Below are positions 22,701 to 36,240 of a stretch of DNA of 64,000 bases, piece by piece. Made by a program: the position numbers and the translations under genes. The notes under the pieces are model-generated. The model had not been told where the DNA came from, ran no database searches, and saw only the letters and a list, made by a program, of their open reading frames with translations. This DNA comes from Paragonimus skrjabini miyazakii (Eukaryota; Platyhelminthes; Trematoda; Plagiorchiida; Troglotrematidae). Position 1 is the stretch's first letter. Each line of letters starts with the position of its first letter. The stretch is taken from contig JTDE01002117.1 of the NCBI GenBank assembly GCA_014338405.1, positions 65,133 to 129,132 on the forward strand, given 5' to 3'.

Positions 22701-25700
22701 CGATACTTCGCTACAGTTGGCTTCAGCGCTGTTTTGTCGTGTAGAATAGTTGCCTGCCGAAGGGTTAAACAAAAAAACTCACAAGATAAGCAAAAAAAAG
22801 CACAAAGCAACATGTCGATAGTGACGCAGTAGATTAGATTACGAGAGTAAAGATAAAACAAGAAGCGCATGGCATGGGCATAACGCTCGTGTGTCCGATT
22901 ACTGGGATCAGAACTCATTCCAACGAAGTGATTAACACTAGGGTAGGGAAAATGAGGATAGTACTTTTTTTTACAAAATAAGAGATGAGACTGTCAGTAC
23001 GGAGCTGACCCTAAAAGGCCGCCCAGAATGTGCGGTTCGAAATGAGGGTAGTGTTTCGGTTTAATGACAACGAACTGTAATGATGCATGATCAAATTAAA
23101 CCTTGTCGTGCAGACACTTGAAAAGCAAAGGCGAGAGAGCAAAAATATGTTTGAAAATGTAGCGCCAAAGAGAATCGTAGATCGCTGACAGAAATTCTAG
23201 AACGTTCAGTACCGACACTTTCGCTACATATCCGACCATCTTACCTGCATACCACTGCCATAGGCTGACTAGTTGGAAACAAAAACGGAACTGTAACCCA
23301 CATTTCTATATACAACCGTTAATTTCCGAACCATTTAGTAGAGCAGCTGAGAAGCAATCAGTAAGCCAGTAAACAACCATTTTCAGAATTTGGAATTATG
23401 CGCGCATAACGCGTAGCCTGGATTGAGAAGACTCAGAAATACCGAATAAAAAACGATTAGTTAGAATATCTGGTTTGCCAGCAGATCAGTTGAGTGACAA
23501 GATAAAGTGTATTACAGTAATAATCATTATTCAGGAAATGTTGGGTTAAAGATAACCAGGTAAAGTTAAAAGAATTGATGATCCTACAAACCTTTAACCT
23601 TGTCAGAGAGGATGAAACAGCTAAAACCAACCATCCGTAAAAGTTAGATACCAGTTGATGTACTCCGGTGTTTAATGGATTTCATTCCAGACACAATCGT
23701 ATAGATTGTAGTGACAGACAAAGCGGTGCAGGTGACGAAAATGTCATAAACCTTCCGCGATACACGTATCTTCAGTGAAAAGCACCTCAAACAACATTCA
23801 CCAAGCACACACAGAAATCGGCCACAAAAGCGAATGACCGAAAGGAGACAGTGTCACCACCGTGGGACAATTCTCTTTAACGAGACACATGGATGCAAAC
23901 CCCACACGTGCATTTTTAGAAGAGAATGAACCCGATGTTTTGCATCAACTCTTTACAATGTGTAAATTAAATCAACAAAAATGAGCTTATTGATCTGCTC
24001 GAATCCGCCAGAAAACAATTCGGTAAATACAGTTTCGGATCTACCAGATTAGATATGGGCAACGAAATTGACGTGTTCATTCGACGTGGCTTCTCTGTCT
24101 ATGAACACAGCTTCGTAAAGAAATGACAGCACAAGTGACAATCCCCCACCATAATTTCCCATTACACTGACTGTACTATGATCATCACCGTTTGTGAACA
24201 CGCACGAGGTTTAACTTCCAGATAGGTGCTCTTCGATTAGTGGACGGAGTCGAACTCAGTCCCTTAACAACTCAATCATTTACGAGAGGAAATACACAGA
24301 TTATCGTGCAGACGCTACTCGAGACAACCCGACTGCTTAGTCAGGTAAAAATGGGCAACTTAATTTCATCACAACACTGTCGAATAGTAAAAGATATGGT
24401 TGATATGACAAGCAACTTATACTAAAATAGTCCCTCTCATAAAACGATTTCGAATAAGTACCAGTCATTCTCTAAGTCGTTACTACACACCATAACAACC
24501 ATCTTCTGTACAAAAATCGCCAGTTCATCGAGGTCAAATATGGGAGTTGCCATTTTCTGCTTCGGAAACAGCTGTTGCAGAGTACACCCCTACTCCCATA
24601 GGCTGCAATGTGACTACAAAAGCGATAATGTGAAACTGACACAACGCAGCACGCAATATTCACACAAACCGATTACACTCGACTCTACCCGGCTCGTTCG
24701 GTGACGGTTACACATACGTAACAAGATATACTGATATATAAGGATAAATACCAATGATGTCTTCAACTACTGACTAACTATTCGATCCAGAGTGTACATT
24801 TAACTGGTTAGGTCGACAATCTTCAGACACAAAAGAGGCTGTGATGTTGTGACACCTTTCTCTGTATACTTTCGTCGGCGAAATTTATCGCACCAGTGGG
24901 TGCAGGTTCTGTTGGATTATGTTACACAAAGTTTGATCTTGGTAACATAAATGTTAAGGACCAGCTATGTGCTGTGGTTAAAATGGGTCTTTCGTGTATG
25001 GTGAGAACAACCTAATGGACAGATAGGCAAATTGTAAACAACCTTAACATATTTTCTTTGCTTCAACCCATGATTTGGTAAAGTGGATAGGGAGCAGATA
25101 GCTCCAACGGAAACCTCAGCAACTATCTCTATGTTCCCATGACTGATAACTTTCCGAGGTAAGCTGTCGATAGAAAAGACAACTAGATCAACGATTCAAC
25201 TAGCCATAAGCATTGTATCATTAGGCAACGAGAAAAGAGCTTCCATTTCATTGTAGAAAAATAGATAATATGATATCAATGAGAAAATACCGACAAAGTC
25301 CACATAAGCTCGACTGAACGTTGGTAGGATACAAACATCACATGAGAGAAGTGTGGAAGATTTGATGGAACAATGGTGATAACGAAGAGAGTAGACTGCC
25401 AAAACCAAAATGATGCAATAAATGACATATATAACAGACTTCAACAAACAAAGTCGAAGTCTACTGCAACACGAAGTTCATTCAATGAGGAATCACCCTA
25501 ACTCATCAAGGCCGCCCGATCATCGCCTGCGATCAGGAGCTCTGGAACAAGTGGAAATTATCACCGACTGCATTCCACTAGTTGGGTAACGTTTTTGAAT
25601 CTGTGACTGCCGACAAGTATTCTGGCTAGTGTTAAAACATTACAATTTAGCAATCGAACAGTAAAATGAGACGCGAAACGCTACGTAGACAAAAACGCCG

Positions 25701-26071
25701 ATAGAAAAAAACGCAGAGTGTACGAACCCACAACACCGACTAAGTGGCAGGTCACGATGGCTGTAGACGGCATAAAAGCTGACAATTTGGAATGAAATTC
25801 ATCTACCAAACGTGAACCACATGTTTGTGAATGTCAAACCACAACAATAATATAAGCAGCCGCCCCCTTTTATACAAGGCAGCTCGCATAGGAGGGGAGT
25901 CCGAGTAGATAAATAGTTCGGTTCAGAACGCAGCGGTCAGACAGATATCCGTTGTTGCCCACTACTAGATGAAGTCAAACAGACAGATGAATGGTTGTCC
26001 GAGAGAGTGGCTACGACTGCGAATGAATAACGAAATCAACTAATTTAATTCTACGTGGATATGAATACAAG
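22701..26071. other. Unassigned DNA
   Basis: No recognisable gene, RNA or element. At 25850-25900 a TATAAGCAGCCGCC...TTTTATAC stretch looks promoter- or LTR-like but stands alone. Confidence 0.3.
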
Positions 26072-26162
26072 GTATATATAATGTATATATATATATATAT
26101 ATAAAATGTATATATATATACATCACATATATATATGTTATATATATGTACATTATATATGT
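26072..26162. repeat. (TA)n-rich microsatellite
   Basis: About 90 nt of TA dinucleotide runs broken by short AATG, CATCAC and GTAC interruptions. The overlapping minus-strand ORF (YIYIYI-type) is a by-product of the repeat. Confidence 0.9.
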
Positions 26163-27989
26163 GGCGGTTTATACCTGTATCGATCAATGGGAGAGAGATG
26201 CAGAATAACAACAGTGATATCGAAAGTTTTTTGTATTTGAAATGAAACATTCGGAAAGGCTATTCACAGAAGGGTGCTGCTGGGTTGTTAGTTGACACAG
26301 CAGACGACATGTTGTTGTTGTCGTCGTCAGTATTTGATTAGGGACTGCACCTCATCGCAGTTATGACTACCATCGCAATACGGTGGTTCGTTGGTCTGTT
26401 TGCAAGTACACCACCACACCTCGGTTTTTCTAGACAAGTATAAAATGGAAATCAAAACAGTCTGAATAACGTCTAACCAAATAGCATGATGTTAGATGCT
26501 GAGGACAACTGAACGGCTACAGAGGAAGCCCAAATAAAGGAAAAACAGTACATGCCGACTGAAAATCCAACATGAAGGGAAGTGGAGAGAAGTAACTGTA
26601 TAATTAAACATCAAAGAGCAAGGCAGTTTAATATTGAAGATGACCTAAATGTCCACACAAGAACTAAGGATAGTGTTTTCAAGAAGGCTAACACATGAAA
26701 ACCACTCTGGTAGCAGCATAAGGAAATCGCTACACCTATACCAGTATACATCTGCTTTTGAAAACTGTGTCTAACACACAAGACTGTGTTTACGAAACAC
26801 AAATGGAATGAATCGGACTGTTCTGATTCCTTCCCTTAGAAATGTTAATCAAAACTTTTGTATTATTAGTTCGGTCGCTCCGAAGAACGTTGCACAGACA
26901 CAGAGGATTAAATGGCGATGGTTTTGTCTCGTACGCTGTACAAAACGATCAACCACCTAGTCCGTTGAGTATAACGGCAAGCATTACTTTTTGTTCGACT
27001 GGTGAATGTCTAGAATGTGGAGACTTACAGAAAGCAACAGTTAAACCAGTAGAGATTCGATGTGCACCTCTCAAAGTATAAGCCATCGGTTGGGAGTATT
27101 TATCACAGTTATGGCACATAAAGCTCCAACTGCACAAAAAATAGCATTCGACTACAAATGAGGGCTTATCATTGATTGTCAGTGATCATTATTTGAAAAG
27201 TGAATATCTAAGCAAAACACAGTCCTTGCAAAGCATAGCCCCACGTATCGCAGATGCAAAGACATCCATACATAAGTAGTCATATATAAGCAGTGCGTGC
27301 ACATCGTCTTGAAGGAGAGATAGCGCACTTTGGGATTGGACAAATCAGGAAAATAGACAATGTGAAGAAGTGAGGACTGGTTGTAATGACCAAGGATAAC
27401 AGAATATGAGGTCAGTTTTCTTAAATCACAAGCCACCATACTTAAATCAGGTAGTAAAGCTCCGATAACGTGATATTACGTAAACTGTAGACTGTAAAAA
27501 AAAAAAGTTAAAGAGAATGACCAGCGAACCGTTACAGAATCTCTTCATTGCCAGGTCAGGTTTATCCCTATTTCTGGTCGGTTACGCAACGCACAACGGG
27601 TTGTTGTGGGTACTTTAGAATTTATTCGGGTAATTTCAAGTCTAGTACAGTTTAAGAAGAGCTCTGTGTGATCTTTTACTTTACCCATGTGCTTCCCGTT
27701 TTCCCAAACCTTCATGATTGGTCTGTCTCCGGTTACTATTGAAATCATGAGGTTTATCCGGTGAAATCGTCGAGCCGTGACAAGGTCGACAAATAAATAT
27801 TAAAGTCTGATCGAATTCCCGCATGCGTTGGTCTGGAACTGACTTGTCAAGCCATGCTGTACCTAATCTTGGTGACCAGTGTTTCGCATGTTACCTCCCT
27901 TGAGTTGGACGACAACAACTTGTTTGCTTTGGCGACAATTTATCTTCGTTGTTTGTTGTTACTGATGTAAACCATCCTAAACGGTACGC
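26163..27989. other. Unassigned DNA
   Basis: ORFs up to 86 codons with no recognised domain. An (A)11 run lies near 27497. Confidence 0.3.
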
Positions 27990-28225
27990 TGGTTCGATCT
28001 CAGTATAGTGGTACGCTCGATAAAATCGGATTCTCATCCCGATAAAAATTCATACGAAAATCTCGGTCTCGAATAGTACCGCGACTGTCCCGTATTCGCT
28101 CCCAAGGCAAGCCAAAAGACGCGTTCAAAATAGGAAGCTTTGTTCCGCTACAAAACGTGTGCGGGTAGGGCGACAAGTACAAGTTATTTATAGGGCACGT
28201 CATGAACACACATCCCCACCCCATA
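27990..28225 (-). repeat. Dispersed LTR-like repeat, copy 1
   Basis: This segment aligns over about 200 nt with 43640-43880. Shared blocks include CGACTGTCCC/GTGACTGTCCC, AAGCCAAAAGACGCG/AACCAAAAGACGGG, CTTTGTTCCGCT and a TTATTTATAG/GTATTTATATAG block. On the minus strand the last reads as a TATA-like CTATAAATAA. A TATA-bearing, non-coding, dispersed segment suits a solo LTR, though termini were not found. Confidence 0.45.
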
Positions 28226-29734
28226 ATGAGAAAGAGTTAGAACCACACAGGCATAGCGATATAAAAGGTCTCAACCGATTTGAACAGTTCCGACTGAGTC
28301 GAGTGATTTTTTTCTTCACTCTCACGACGGAGGCGCCCTGGGGCGGTCACAGGGTGGGGCACCCTAACAGTTACACAAAACTAAGTGTTATATTATTTCA
28401 GTTTTATCCTGCACCGTGGTTCCGGTTTATATGAAGCTTGAATTTTACGCATCACTCACCTGTTCGGAGAATTTTCGTTTACATGCGCAGACAGTTCCAT
28501 GACTGGTGCTGTCAGACTATAACAAGTAGTGCAACCGACGAGAAAGTGCATGTAACCAATAGGTTGTACTCCGTGTTGGACCACATGCATGTAAGGTCGA
28601 GCTGACAATAGGATAAACCCTTGAATCTATTGGAGATGGATTGCTAAATCACAGAAATTGAGGTTCAACATAAGCCCCACAACAGCAGATTGATGACTTA
28701 ATAACACATCGACAGACTACTTCCAGCTCCATCGGTAGATAAGAAGAAGAAAACTGATTCCAGAACTCGGTGACTAAGACAAGCGAATCTTACATTAAAC
28801 TAAAACGAGATAGTTTGGTTAACAAACAGGACAGGAATGGTTGGCGTCATTTAAGAATATGTATCTACTAGATGGACGCGGTCCACCTCATCACCAATTT
28901 GTATAGACAGTGACCACAAAGGCCGAAATTTTGTACAATAGTAGTGTGCACAAATGCCTAATCTCAAACCAACAGCTCATAAACTGTTTCGTCTTCGCTT
29001 GGATTCTATAGCTGAAGATAATTTGAACAGAATTCTAACAGCACATCGTCGTTGTAGATGCCAGAGGACTCATCAATTAGATTAGAGTAGACGCTTGACA
29101 GTGAGAAAGAAAATACACTGACGTCAACTAAAGTAAAAATCAATACATAGGAGCGTTTACCGAAGAGAGTGAGGGCTAAATATGATGACTGAAAACTACG
29201 TGCCTCATCGACCAAAAACGTCGAACATCGTGGCAAACAGGGGGCCACTACCACTAATCAAAACGAAAAAACCGTAATGAATGCGAGCTACGTTCGAATT
29301 ACGCCAATATAAGTCATCGATTACTCATCCGTAATAAAAAAGGTTGTTCGGAAGGATTGAACAAATCAAGTTCCGGTGGTGAAGCTGTCGATTAGGGTAG
29401 ACAAAACAACCGAAGAGCCAGAGTACCTTTCAAAAATGATTGAGGTTGAACGCTTGAAAGCGAGGACTAGACCAGGACGGTTGAGATGTCTATGAAAAAA
29501 TTGCCAGCATGCTAATCCCATTCAAGAAGGACTCGTGATGAACACACGATAAAAGCTGCATAAAGCAATAAACGTGTCATCGCAAATAAGGAAGATGTTA
29601 AAGCTATGTAGAGTAAAAAAGATGGGGGAAGATATTACATCGGTGCATATGAAAATTCGCGTCACGAGCAACATGGACTTAAGCTCTTCGTCGTAATAGC
29701 CAGCGTTCTCAGTCAAACGTACTCACCGTTCTTT
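28226..29734. other. Unassigned DNA
   Basis: No domain recognised. It may include the 3' UTR of the following minus-strand LINE near its right edge. Confidence 0.3.
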
Positions 29735-31645
29735 GAACCGAAACCAGAAGACCCGGAACGCCTTGATGAAGCAAGCTATAATTTCAGTCTTAATGCCCCG
29801 AGTCCAAGTCATACACAGGCCACCAGGCTATTCATTTCATCCTACTCTGCAAGTAAGGTACGACGCAGTAAGCGATGAGCTGGCATTCGTACAATATGCC
29901 CAAGCCAACGAAGCTTGGAAGACAAGATCACTACGATAAGTGATTCATAGAGTATATCCCTGTTTCCATTGCATACTGCTAACGCTTCAGAGACAGTGAC
30001 ATTCGAAAACAGATACTCTGTGTGTATATCCTCCAAACGGAAGTGCCAGGTTTCGTAGCCGTACAGCATAAGAGCTCGATACTCGGCCTTTCACAGAAAC
30101 AGTGCGACCATGCCGGAGTCACACCTGGTGCAATTGATCAAACGATCTCATCGAAAATGCCACTAGTGCTAATGCTGTTTCTCGACAACACCTTGGACTT
30201 GACGGACGGAAGGAAACCTCTGATCCGTCTAAAGTGTCATGGGCTCCCAGTGCATCACCACAGGTTACACAAATATCGTCTGTATACAGTAAGTCACAGA
30301 ATATGGCGCCTGGGAGAAATTCTACATCATCGTATTCATAGTCTGTCAGACAGCAATCTAGGGTCGTGTCAACTGCAAAGCTTGAACAAGAAAGGGGAAT
30401 ATGGAAAACATTGCAGCATCTCACCTGAGGTGCTGATGGTCGGTGATAGGTTGTCATAAGCCTTAGCCTGGTCCGAGTTTTGACAGTAAGTTCCCTCTAG
30501 AATGCAGCAATAATCCGCAAACAAAGCCTTTCCTGATGGATAGCCCAGAAAGCAGCTCTCTCAAATGAAGCGAAGACCCCTCCGACGTCGTCGGCCTTCC
30601 ATAACAATGGATGCGTTCACGCATTTCGAGGAATATGAGCAATGCAGCCAAGATCGGCACGAAACCCAAGCTCCTCTTAGCGTGCATCCTACTCAGGCGA
30701 GACGTTTGGTCTGCGAAATACTATGGCTGCAAGCAGCTTCAGTGCACTAGGGATCAGGTTAATCACTCGGTGGGATGACCGAGGAGCGTGAGCGATTTTT
30801 GAAAATGAGGACGACCTTAGCCAGATCCCGGTTATTTGGCACGGTCTTCTTTGCTGAGAACTTCTAGAACAGAGTCGCCAAGGCTCAGCCTCCATTTTTA
30901 GAAAGTAAAAAAAGGAAATTCATCTGGGCCGGGTGCCTTGTGATATTTTGAGAAATTCATCGCAAACAAGATTGCTGTTTTCAAGGAATATAAAAGTCAA
31001 CAGACAAATGCGCACAGGAGGTACCCGAATGCGTAGTTAACGGCGCGCATTGTCTACCAGGCCATACCAGTAGTCATACGAACTGGATTGTTTGTCGTCG
31101 GATGGAATATTCTGGTGAGTGTCAAGAAGTTTGAATGATCACATAGAAACCCAACAGTTAGCAACTGAACGAACAGTGATACCACAGTTATATAGTGCAT
31201 GTCGGATAAGTGCCCAATGTACCCGTCATCCGGTGAGTGGGATCCTGAGCAGGAAGCAACTGCGTTCAAGTAGACGCATACCGATCGTGTCCATGGTAGT
31301 CTAGATACATTAGTTTGTGTTCGAGAGTGAAACGGCTTTTCGCGGAAACCGAATTCCACATACACTGGAACATGGTCGTAATCCGTACAGATGCTCAGGT
31401 TGACATACAGTCTTGGGGATAGTCAAGACTGATTTAGCGATGGAGGTCACCAAGCGTCTCATTGACATCTAGAACGCCGAAAACTATTATGCACCAGAGA
31501 TAAACCGTTATCAGCACAAAGCAGCAAAAGCTTTCACTGTTGTTGACAAACGCCGTAAGAGAGCTGCCCATTTGAATCACGCCTGTCAGCATTTAGTCCA
31601 ACTACTCGAGCGCTCAAATCTCCAGTCAATACTACAATGTCTGTG
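29735..31645 (-). mobile_element. Long decayed RTE-like LINE with EN, RT and C-terminal remnants
   Basis: Reading the minus strand from 31645 downwards gives domains in canonical order. The endonuclease part shows IVVLTGDLSARV and a final YDHV (about 31635-31370). Next is a weak pre-RT block ending LLAAIVF (near 30720), then palm remnants around ERIHCYGRPTTSEGS (near 30610). After this comes LLYTDDICV, a variant of the catalytic YADD box (near 30290), then LLYGYETWHFRLEDI (near 30070), LRWLGHIVRMPAHRL (near 29890) and GLCMTWTRG (near 29800). Many stops and frame changes show it is long dead. Assignment rests on recalled family motifs. Confidence 0.6.
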
Positions 31646-32895
31646 CGCCAAACGGGATACAGAGGGTTAATAGGCTAGTAATGAGACTAGTCCTTAACTA
31701 TGTCTTGACCATAATCTGTTGGATCACACGGTGCAGTACGAAACAAGCGGTTACGTAATGGGCACCTCTGGATGCTCCAACCGTACTTACGAGCGCGACA
31801 GTGCAAACCGCCAAAAAATCCCTCCCTTTGCTTGAGTTTAGGACAATTGGACATCCGAATGGTCAAAGGATTCAGCCACAAGGTTTTCAGATAACTCACA
31901 TTGTACGCACATTGCAAAGTAGTCGACATAAGGTGCAGGCGTAATATTGCGCTAGAATCCTGAGGCCGTGTTTTAACAATACGATATAGATCGATGGCGA
32001 AGGTCTCCATTATGCGCGCAGGGACAATCTGATGATCAAACTACACAGGTGTTCAAACACAGAAGGTGGCAAGAAGGAGGAGGCAAGTAAGCACTTGTAT
32101 CGGCTAGGCAAAAATATAACCTTAGTGTTTGGGGAATTATCACTATAGCTGACTTCTGTAGATAGCCACGAATGAGGCTAGTCCATGGTGCGTGTCCGGA
32201 AAAATGATTAGGAGGTCAACAGGTGAAGTATAACTTAACAAACGACGGGAAATGAGAGAATGTGTTTTGGTGTGGTGAAGTGGGACGCGATAACAAAACC
32301 GATATCCGACACCTCGAGCCAAGGGATGCAGTGAAAAAGTGGATAAAATTTGTAATTAATAATAAACGCATCATTTTTGTGAAGACAAGATAGTTCCGAG
32401 TTACCCAAGCCCAAGAAGTGGGATTAGCTCGGAAGGCCCACGCAGGGTCTGACCCACAAGGCAACAGGGCAATGGACAAGATTCACGGTTCTTCGGGTAC
32501 CGATGGCCAGTGATTCGGTTCGTACGCCATTTCGATGGAGTCCATCCATTCAGGGTGTTTAGTGTGTGAGACTTCAATGGAAGCAGCCTCATAGCTCAAT
32601 GATTCAACAGAGAGGGTAAATCTAGTGCAGTAGATTTACCTAGTCGAAAACATAACCTTAGTCCAGATGAGAACAATCACTACTGATGAATTCCAACACG
32701 GGTATAGCCCGAATCTAGTGCCTCATTTGAAAGTGAGTCAACCTGAGAATATACCAAAGACCAGAAAAAAAACTTAAGGAGAATGTGACTGACGTTCAAC
32801 TTAGAACATCGCACATTGAATGACACTTTTTAACGTATACGACAGAAATACGTTCAAATGGAAGGACTCTAGGCCAATTATGCACTGGAACATAC
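31646..32895. other. Unassigned DNA, includes dispersed-repeat piece at 32.40-32.53 kb
   Basis: The minus strand at 32530-32400 carries CTGTTGCCTTGTGGGTCAGAC, related to the repeat at 10.08 kb. The remainder, including a 107-codon minus ORF at 31687-32010, is unrecognised. Confidence 0.3.
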
Positions 32896-33112
32896 TCTTT
32901 GAAAGTCATTCGGATTGGCTTGAATTGCACTTTGTTTATGTGGAAATGTGGCGTCGGGCCGATAATCTTGATGTGCTGTCCATCACAAAACGGCTGTGAG
33001 TTGCTATGACCACAGCTACACCACCAGTAGACGCGATTCGGTAGGCAAACAACGCGATGAGGACGTTTGTCTGCAATCCGACCTTTCGGAGTTGGTCCAG
33101 TGCTCAGTGCAT
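32896..33112 (-). CDS. Exon of a CDGSH iron-sulfur domain protein (CISD3-like)
   Basis: The minus strand encodes about 72 residues containing the exact spacing of a CDGSH motif, CSCGHSNSQPFCDGQH: C-x-C-x2-S-x3-P-x-C-D-G-x-H. The three Cys and one His are the 2Fe-2S ligands of the family. Upstream is a basic stretch, RIADKRPHRVVCLPNRVYWW, and downstream KVQFKPIRMTFKE. Both resemble the flanks of the first motif in mitochondrial CISD3-type proteins, which carry two motifs. The exon begins after a long pyrimidine tract ending CTCCTCAG (acceptor at 33113) and ends at AAAGA|GTATGT (donor at 32895). Gln replaces the usual Ser/Thr/Ala of CDGSH. I found no second motif or flanking exon in the window, so the gene is partial here. 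Confidence 0.65.
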
Positions 33113-35427
33113 CTGAGGAGCGGACAGGAGTGGAAACACAGTTGAAAGGGTGATAAACGTGGAACGAAGAACTAGCTGTCGGAAACAGCCCAAGACCAAA
33201 GCCTTCAGATTGTGGGCTTCAGTATTCGTAAGAAAGGCTAGTGGCAGATACATATATTGCATGAGCTAAGAAAAATTGCAAACGTTGCCCACTTTTGTTC
33301 AGTTGGCTGTTATGCAAAATACTAGGTCATTTCTGAACTAAACACTACCAGCATGCCCATGCTAGGCATTCGGTGTAACCAGATACGAAAGTTTGAATTT
33401 GTATATATCCTATACTAATCTTCATATAACGTGGGTTAAAAGTAAGATGGATTTAAACACACCGGGAAATTTAAAACCCTATTGATCCACGTGGACACTT
33501 CTCATCCTCACTCAGTGATCAGCCATGAAATGGAATCGAACAACAGTGTGTAAATTGTAGAGAATTTTTAAGCACATAATAAACCGCAGAACTGTGCGAA
33601 CGGAGTCTTTTCACGCTTCGGGCCAACGGATTGTAGACGTCTATTGTTCGAACAACAGTGCTAAACAGATTTGTGACAGTGACTATCCGAAATAAACCGA
33701 TAACCATATTCGGGAAAATTACACAACAAAAGCCACCTACAGAGGTTTATCGACATTCAAGGAAAATAAAAACAATAACACACGAGTTAGAGTACTTAGT
33801 TTCCAAGGAAGGTCCTTCAGTAGAGACCATCAAGTCACTGACATACGCATAGATCATACACACATATGCCCAAACGTACGTATCCTTACCGTCAAGTAGA
33901 TGTTGTCTTATGTTCAGCAAACTTTGATCGGAAACAGCATATAGTGCTCTAAATCAGTTTGTCACACATGTAACCTACGAGTCATCCCCATGCGTTTGTA
34001 GAGGCATTTACGGTGCCAAGAGGAACAGAGTCTTAGAGCAACACATTGTCGAGTACCTTGCAAAGTGATTGATCGAAACAAAAAGGCAATAGACTGAACA
34101 AACACAACAGAGTGTGTGACTTACTTGCTTGTCTTACAGTTGACCCATTGAATATGACAGATTAAACCGTATACTGATTAATCACAGACCCATTACATAT
34201 AAAGATCTTGTTTCCAGTGTACGAGTGATGATATTAGGCGAGACATGTACCAAGTAATTTTGACAGAATTGCACTCTGAGATTGTCTATCACAGAAGGAT
34301 GTGCCCGAGAAACAACCTGAAAGAAATTTACTGTCAGACCTTGGTCGGGTTAGGACTTGCGGTGGCTCCTTTATCGCTGACATTCAACTATCATCAAGCC
34401 AATCGAAAAAAATGACAATTACAAAGCAGAATAAGAAGGAGAAATAAGGCAGAAACCCGTAACGATTACGTTTCAAACGATTCTGCGGAGCACAAGGAAA
34501 AAGAGGCAATGTGATCTCGATTGTGCAGAGAAACAAAACCTCATTTCCTTCTGGCTCGAGACATGCGGTAATTAAGTCGCATAGAACTAGATCTTAGAAT
34601 TAACGCACCTCAGTTAAACCATAAGTGAACGTGTTGCGCCAACCAATATGACCATTTACACGCCATAGCGCCAGACAGAACCACTTCAGTGACAGCGCCA
34701 GCCACTCCAGAACCTTGGTGATAATCGTTAAATCTAACTGTAGAGACACAGCAAACTGATGGATGATCAATACCTTGCATCGGTCTGCTGACCAAAGCAT
34801 GGCCACTCTGTTGCACTTAAAATAACACCGTGAGATAACAGTAACGCAGTTGTGGCTACTGGACAGTGTGTTTCAGGTCACCAGGTCACAGAACAGCAGT
34901 CCCACATTAACTTAGATGCAGACAAACACTCACAGCAGTGAGGTCACTACTAAGTAGGTTACATGAACAACAGAAACGAGCACATGCACCGGCCTAAAGA
35001 AGGCGCAGCGATGACATGCACCTTTGAATCTGGGCGTTTCCGGATGAAGCGGGGGACGTGGTTCACAATTCTCATCAAAGCGTTCGTGGTGCGGTAAGAA
35101 CAGACAACCCGGTGGCATGTACCGACCGGAACAACTGGGAACTTGCAGGACACGGTAGATGGATGGAAGCGAGCCAAAGGTGACGGGCCGCAGCATTCGT
35201 ATCGTAAGTTGAGCTGCAAGAATAAATAACGTGCTGAAACAAAAGACAACAGAGGAACGACAGGACATTGGAAATTCAAGTGTAAACTGCATAAGGGTGG
35301 TGTCCACAGAATTCTTATTCTGATGAACGGTGGTGTCTCATTGGATCAGTTCACTTTCTAATTTAAGGAACTTGCAAAAATTGACGAATTTTTTTAAAGT
35401 GGATGCAGGTTCAGAAGACTAAAGAGA
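33113..35427. other. Unassigned DNA upstream of the CDGSH exon
   Basis: Earlier exons of the CDGSH gene, including any mitochondrial targeting sequence, might lie here on the minus strand. None could be identified. Minus ORFs at 34600-34816 and 34930-35307 lack recognisable domains. Confidence 0.25.
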
Positions 35428-35543
35428 TCATCATCATCATCATAATCACAACAGCCTTGAGCCTGACCAAAAGGTACTGTGGCTCGGGCCGCCGCTCACC
35501 TCAACAGTGACGTGGAATATCCTAGAAGAAAACGTTACTAAGA
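35428..35543 (-). mobile_element. LINE 3' UTR (family A), cut by gap
   Basis: After an ATC repeat at 35428-35439, the sequence from AGCCTTGAGCCTGACC onward is nearly identical to 13420-13505. That identifies the 3' UTR and TGA-repeat tail of the same LINE family on the minus strand. The rest is lost in the gap. Confidence 0.65.
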
Positions 35544-35643
35544 NNNNNNNNNNNNNNNNNNNNNNNNNNNNNNNNNNNNNNNNNNNNNNNNNNNNNNNNN
35601 NNNNNNNNNNNNNNNNNNNNNNNNNNNNNNNNNNNNNNNNNNN
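35544..35643. other. Assembly gap (100 N)
   Basis: A run of exactly 100 N. ORFs called across it are artefacts. Confidence 0.99.
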
Positions 35644-35869
35644 AAAACAGTACACAAGCCCGACCACCTCGCCAAGGTAGCAGTATAGGTCGGGACTGAA
35701 GAGATCAAGCAGTAGCGAAAGTGGCAACGGAACAACGACAGATTTGAAACAATCACAATCATAACAATTGATGGTGTGTGTCTGTAAAAGCGAACAGAAA
35801 TCTAAGGTGATAAGGGTAGAAAAAGGAACGAAAAAAGCACTCAACAAAGATGACATCAGCGTCGGCAGA

Positions 35870-36240
35870 AATACACCACTCATTGTCATCACCATAGACA
35901 GCAACATATCAGAGGTTCACAGTGATGCTCAATTGCCACTGCTTAACGCCATCGGTCAACAGTGGTACTTAATTGCCATACACTCAAGAAAAAAGGCAAA
36001 CTCTGGCTCAAAAACAAAAATCAATAAATGTTTGGACTCACACATTCAATACCAAAGTGTCTACGCGTCATAAACAAACAACCAAATTAGAGACAATGGT
36101 AAGGCGACATCGACTTTCTAAAGGTTCCCTTCGCTAATCGCACAGCTCGATCCAACAACGACAGCACTCACGCCACAGAACCCGGTTAGCCATCATCTCT
36201 TCTACTGTCTTTAGCAGCTGAATTCGTGATCCTCCAGAGT
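35870..36240 (-). mobile_element. LINE 3' end (family B)
   Basis: CATAGACAGCAACATATCAGAGGTTCACAGTGATGC-type sequence (35890 on) matches the family-B 3' terminus at 19440 and, inverted, at 22000. Further in, the minus strand at 36190-36120 reads MMANRVLWRECCRCW, the last codons of the LINE ORF. A weak LPGWGPRD-region trace lies near 36210. Confidence 0.55.

Noticed and set aside
26011..26250. 79-codon ORF over the TA repeat
   Set aside because: Translation of a microsatellite.
35446..35907. 153-codon ORF
   Set aside because: It runs through the assembly gap and the LINE 3' UTR.
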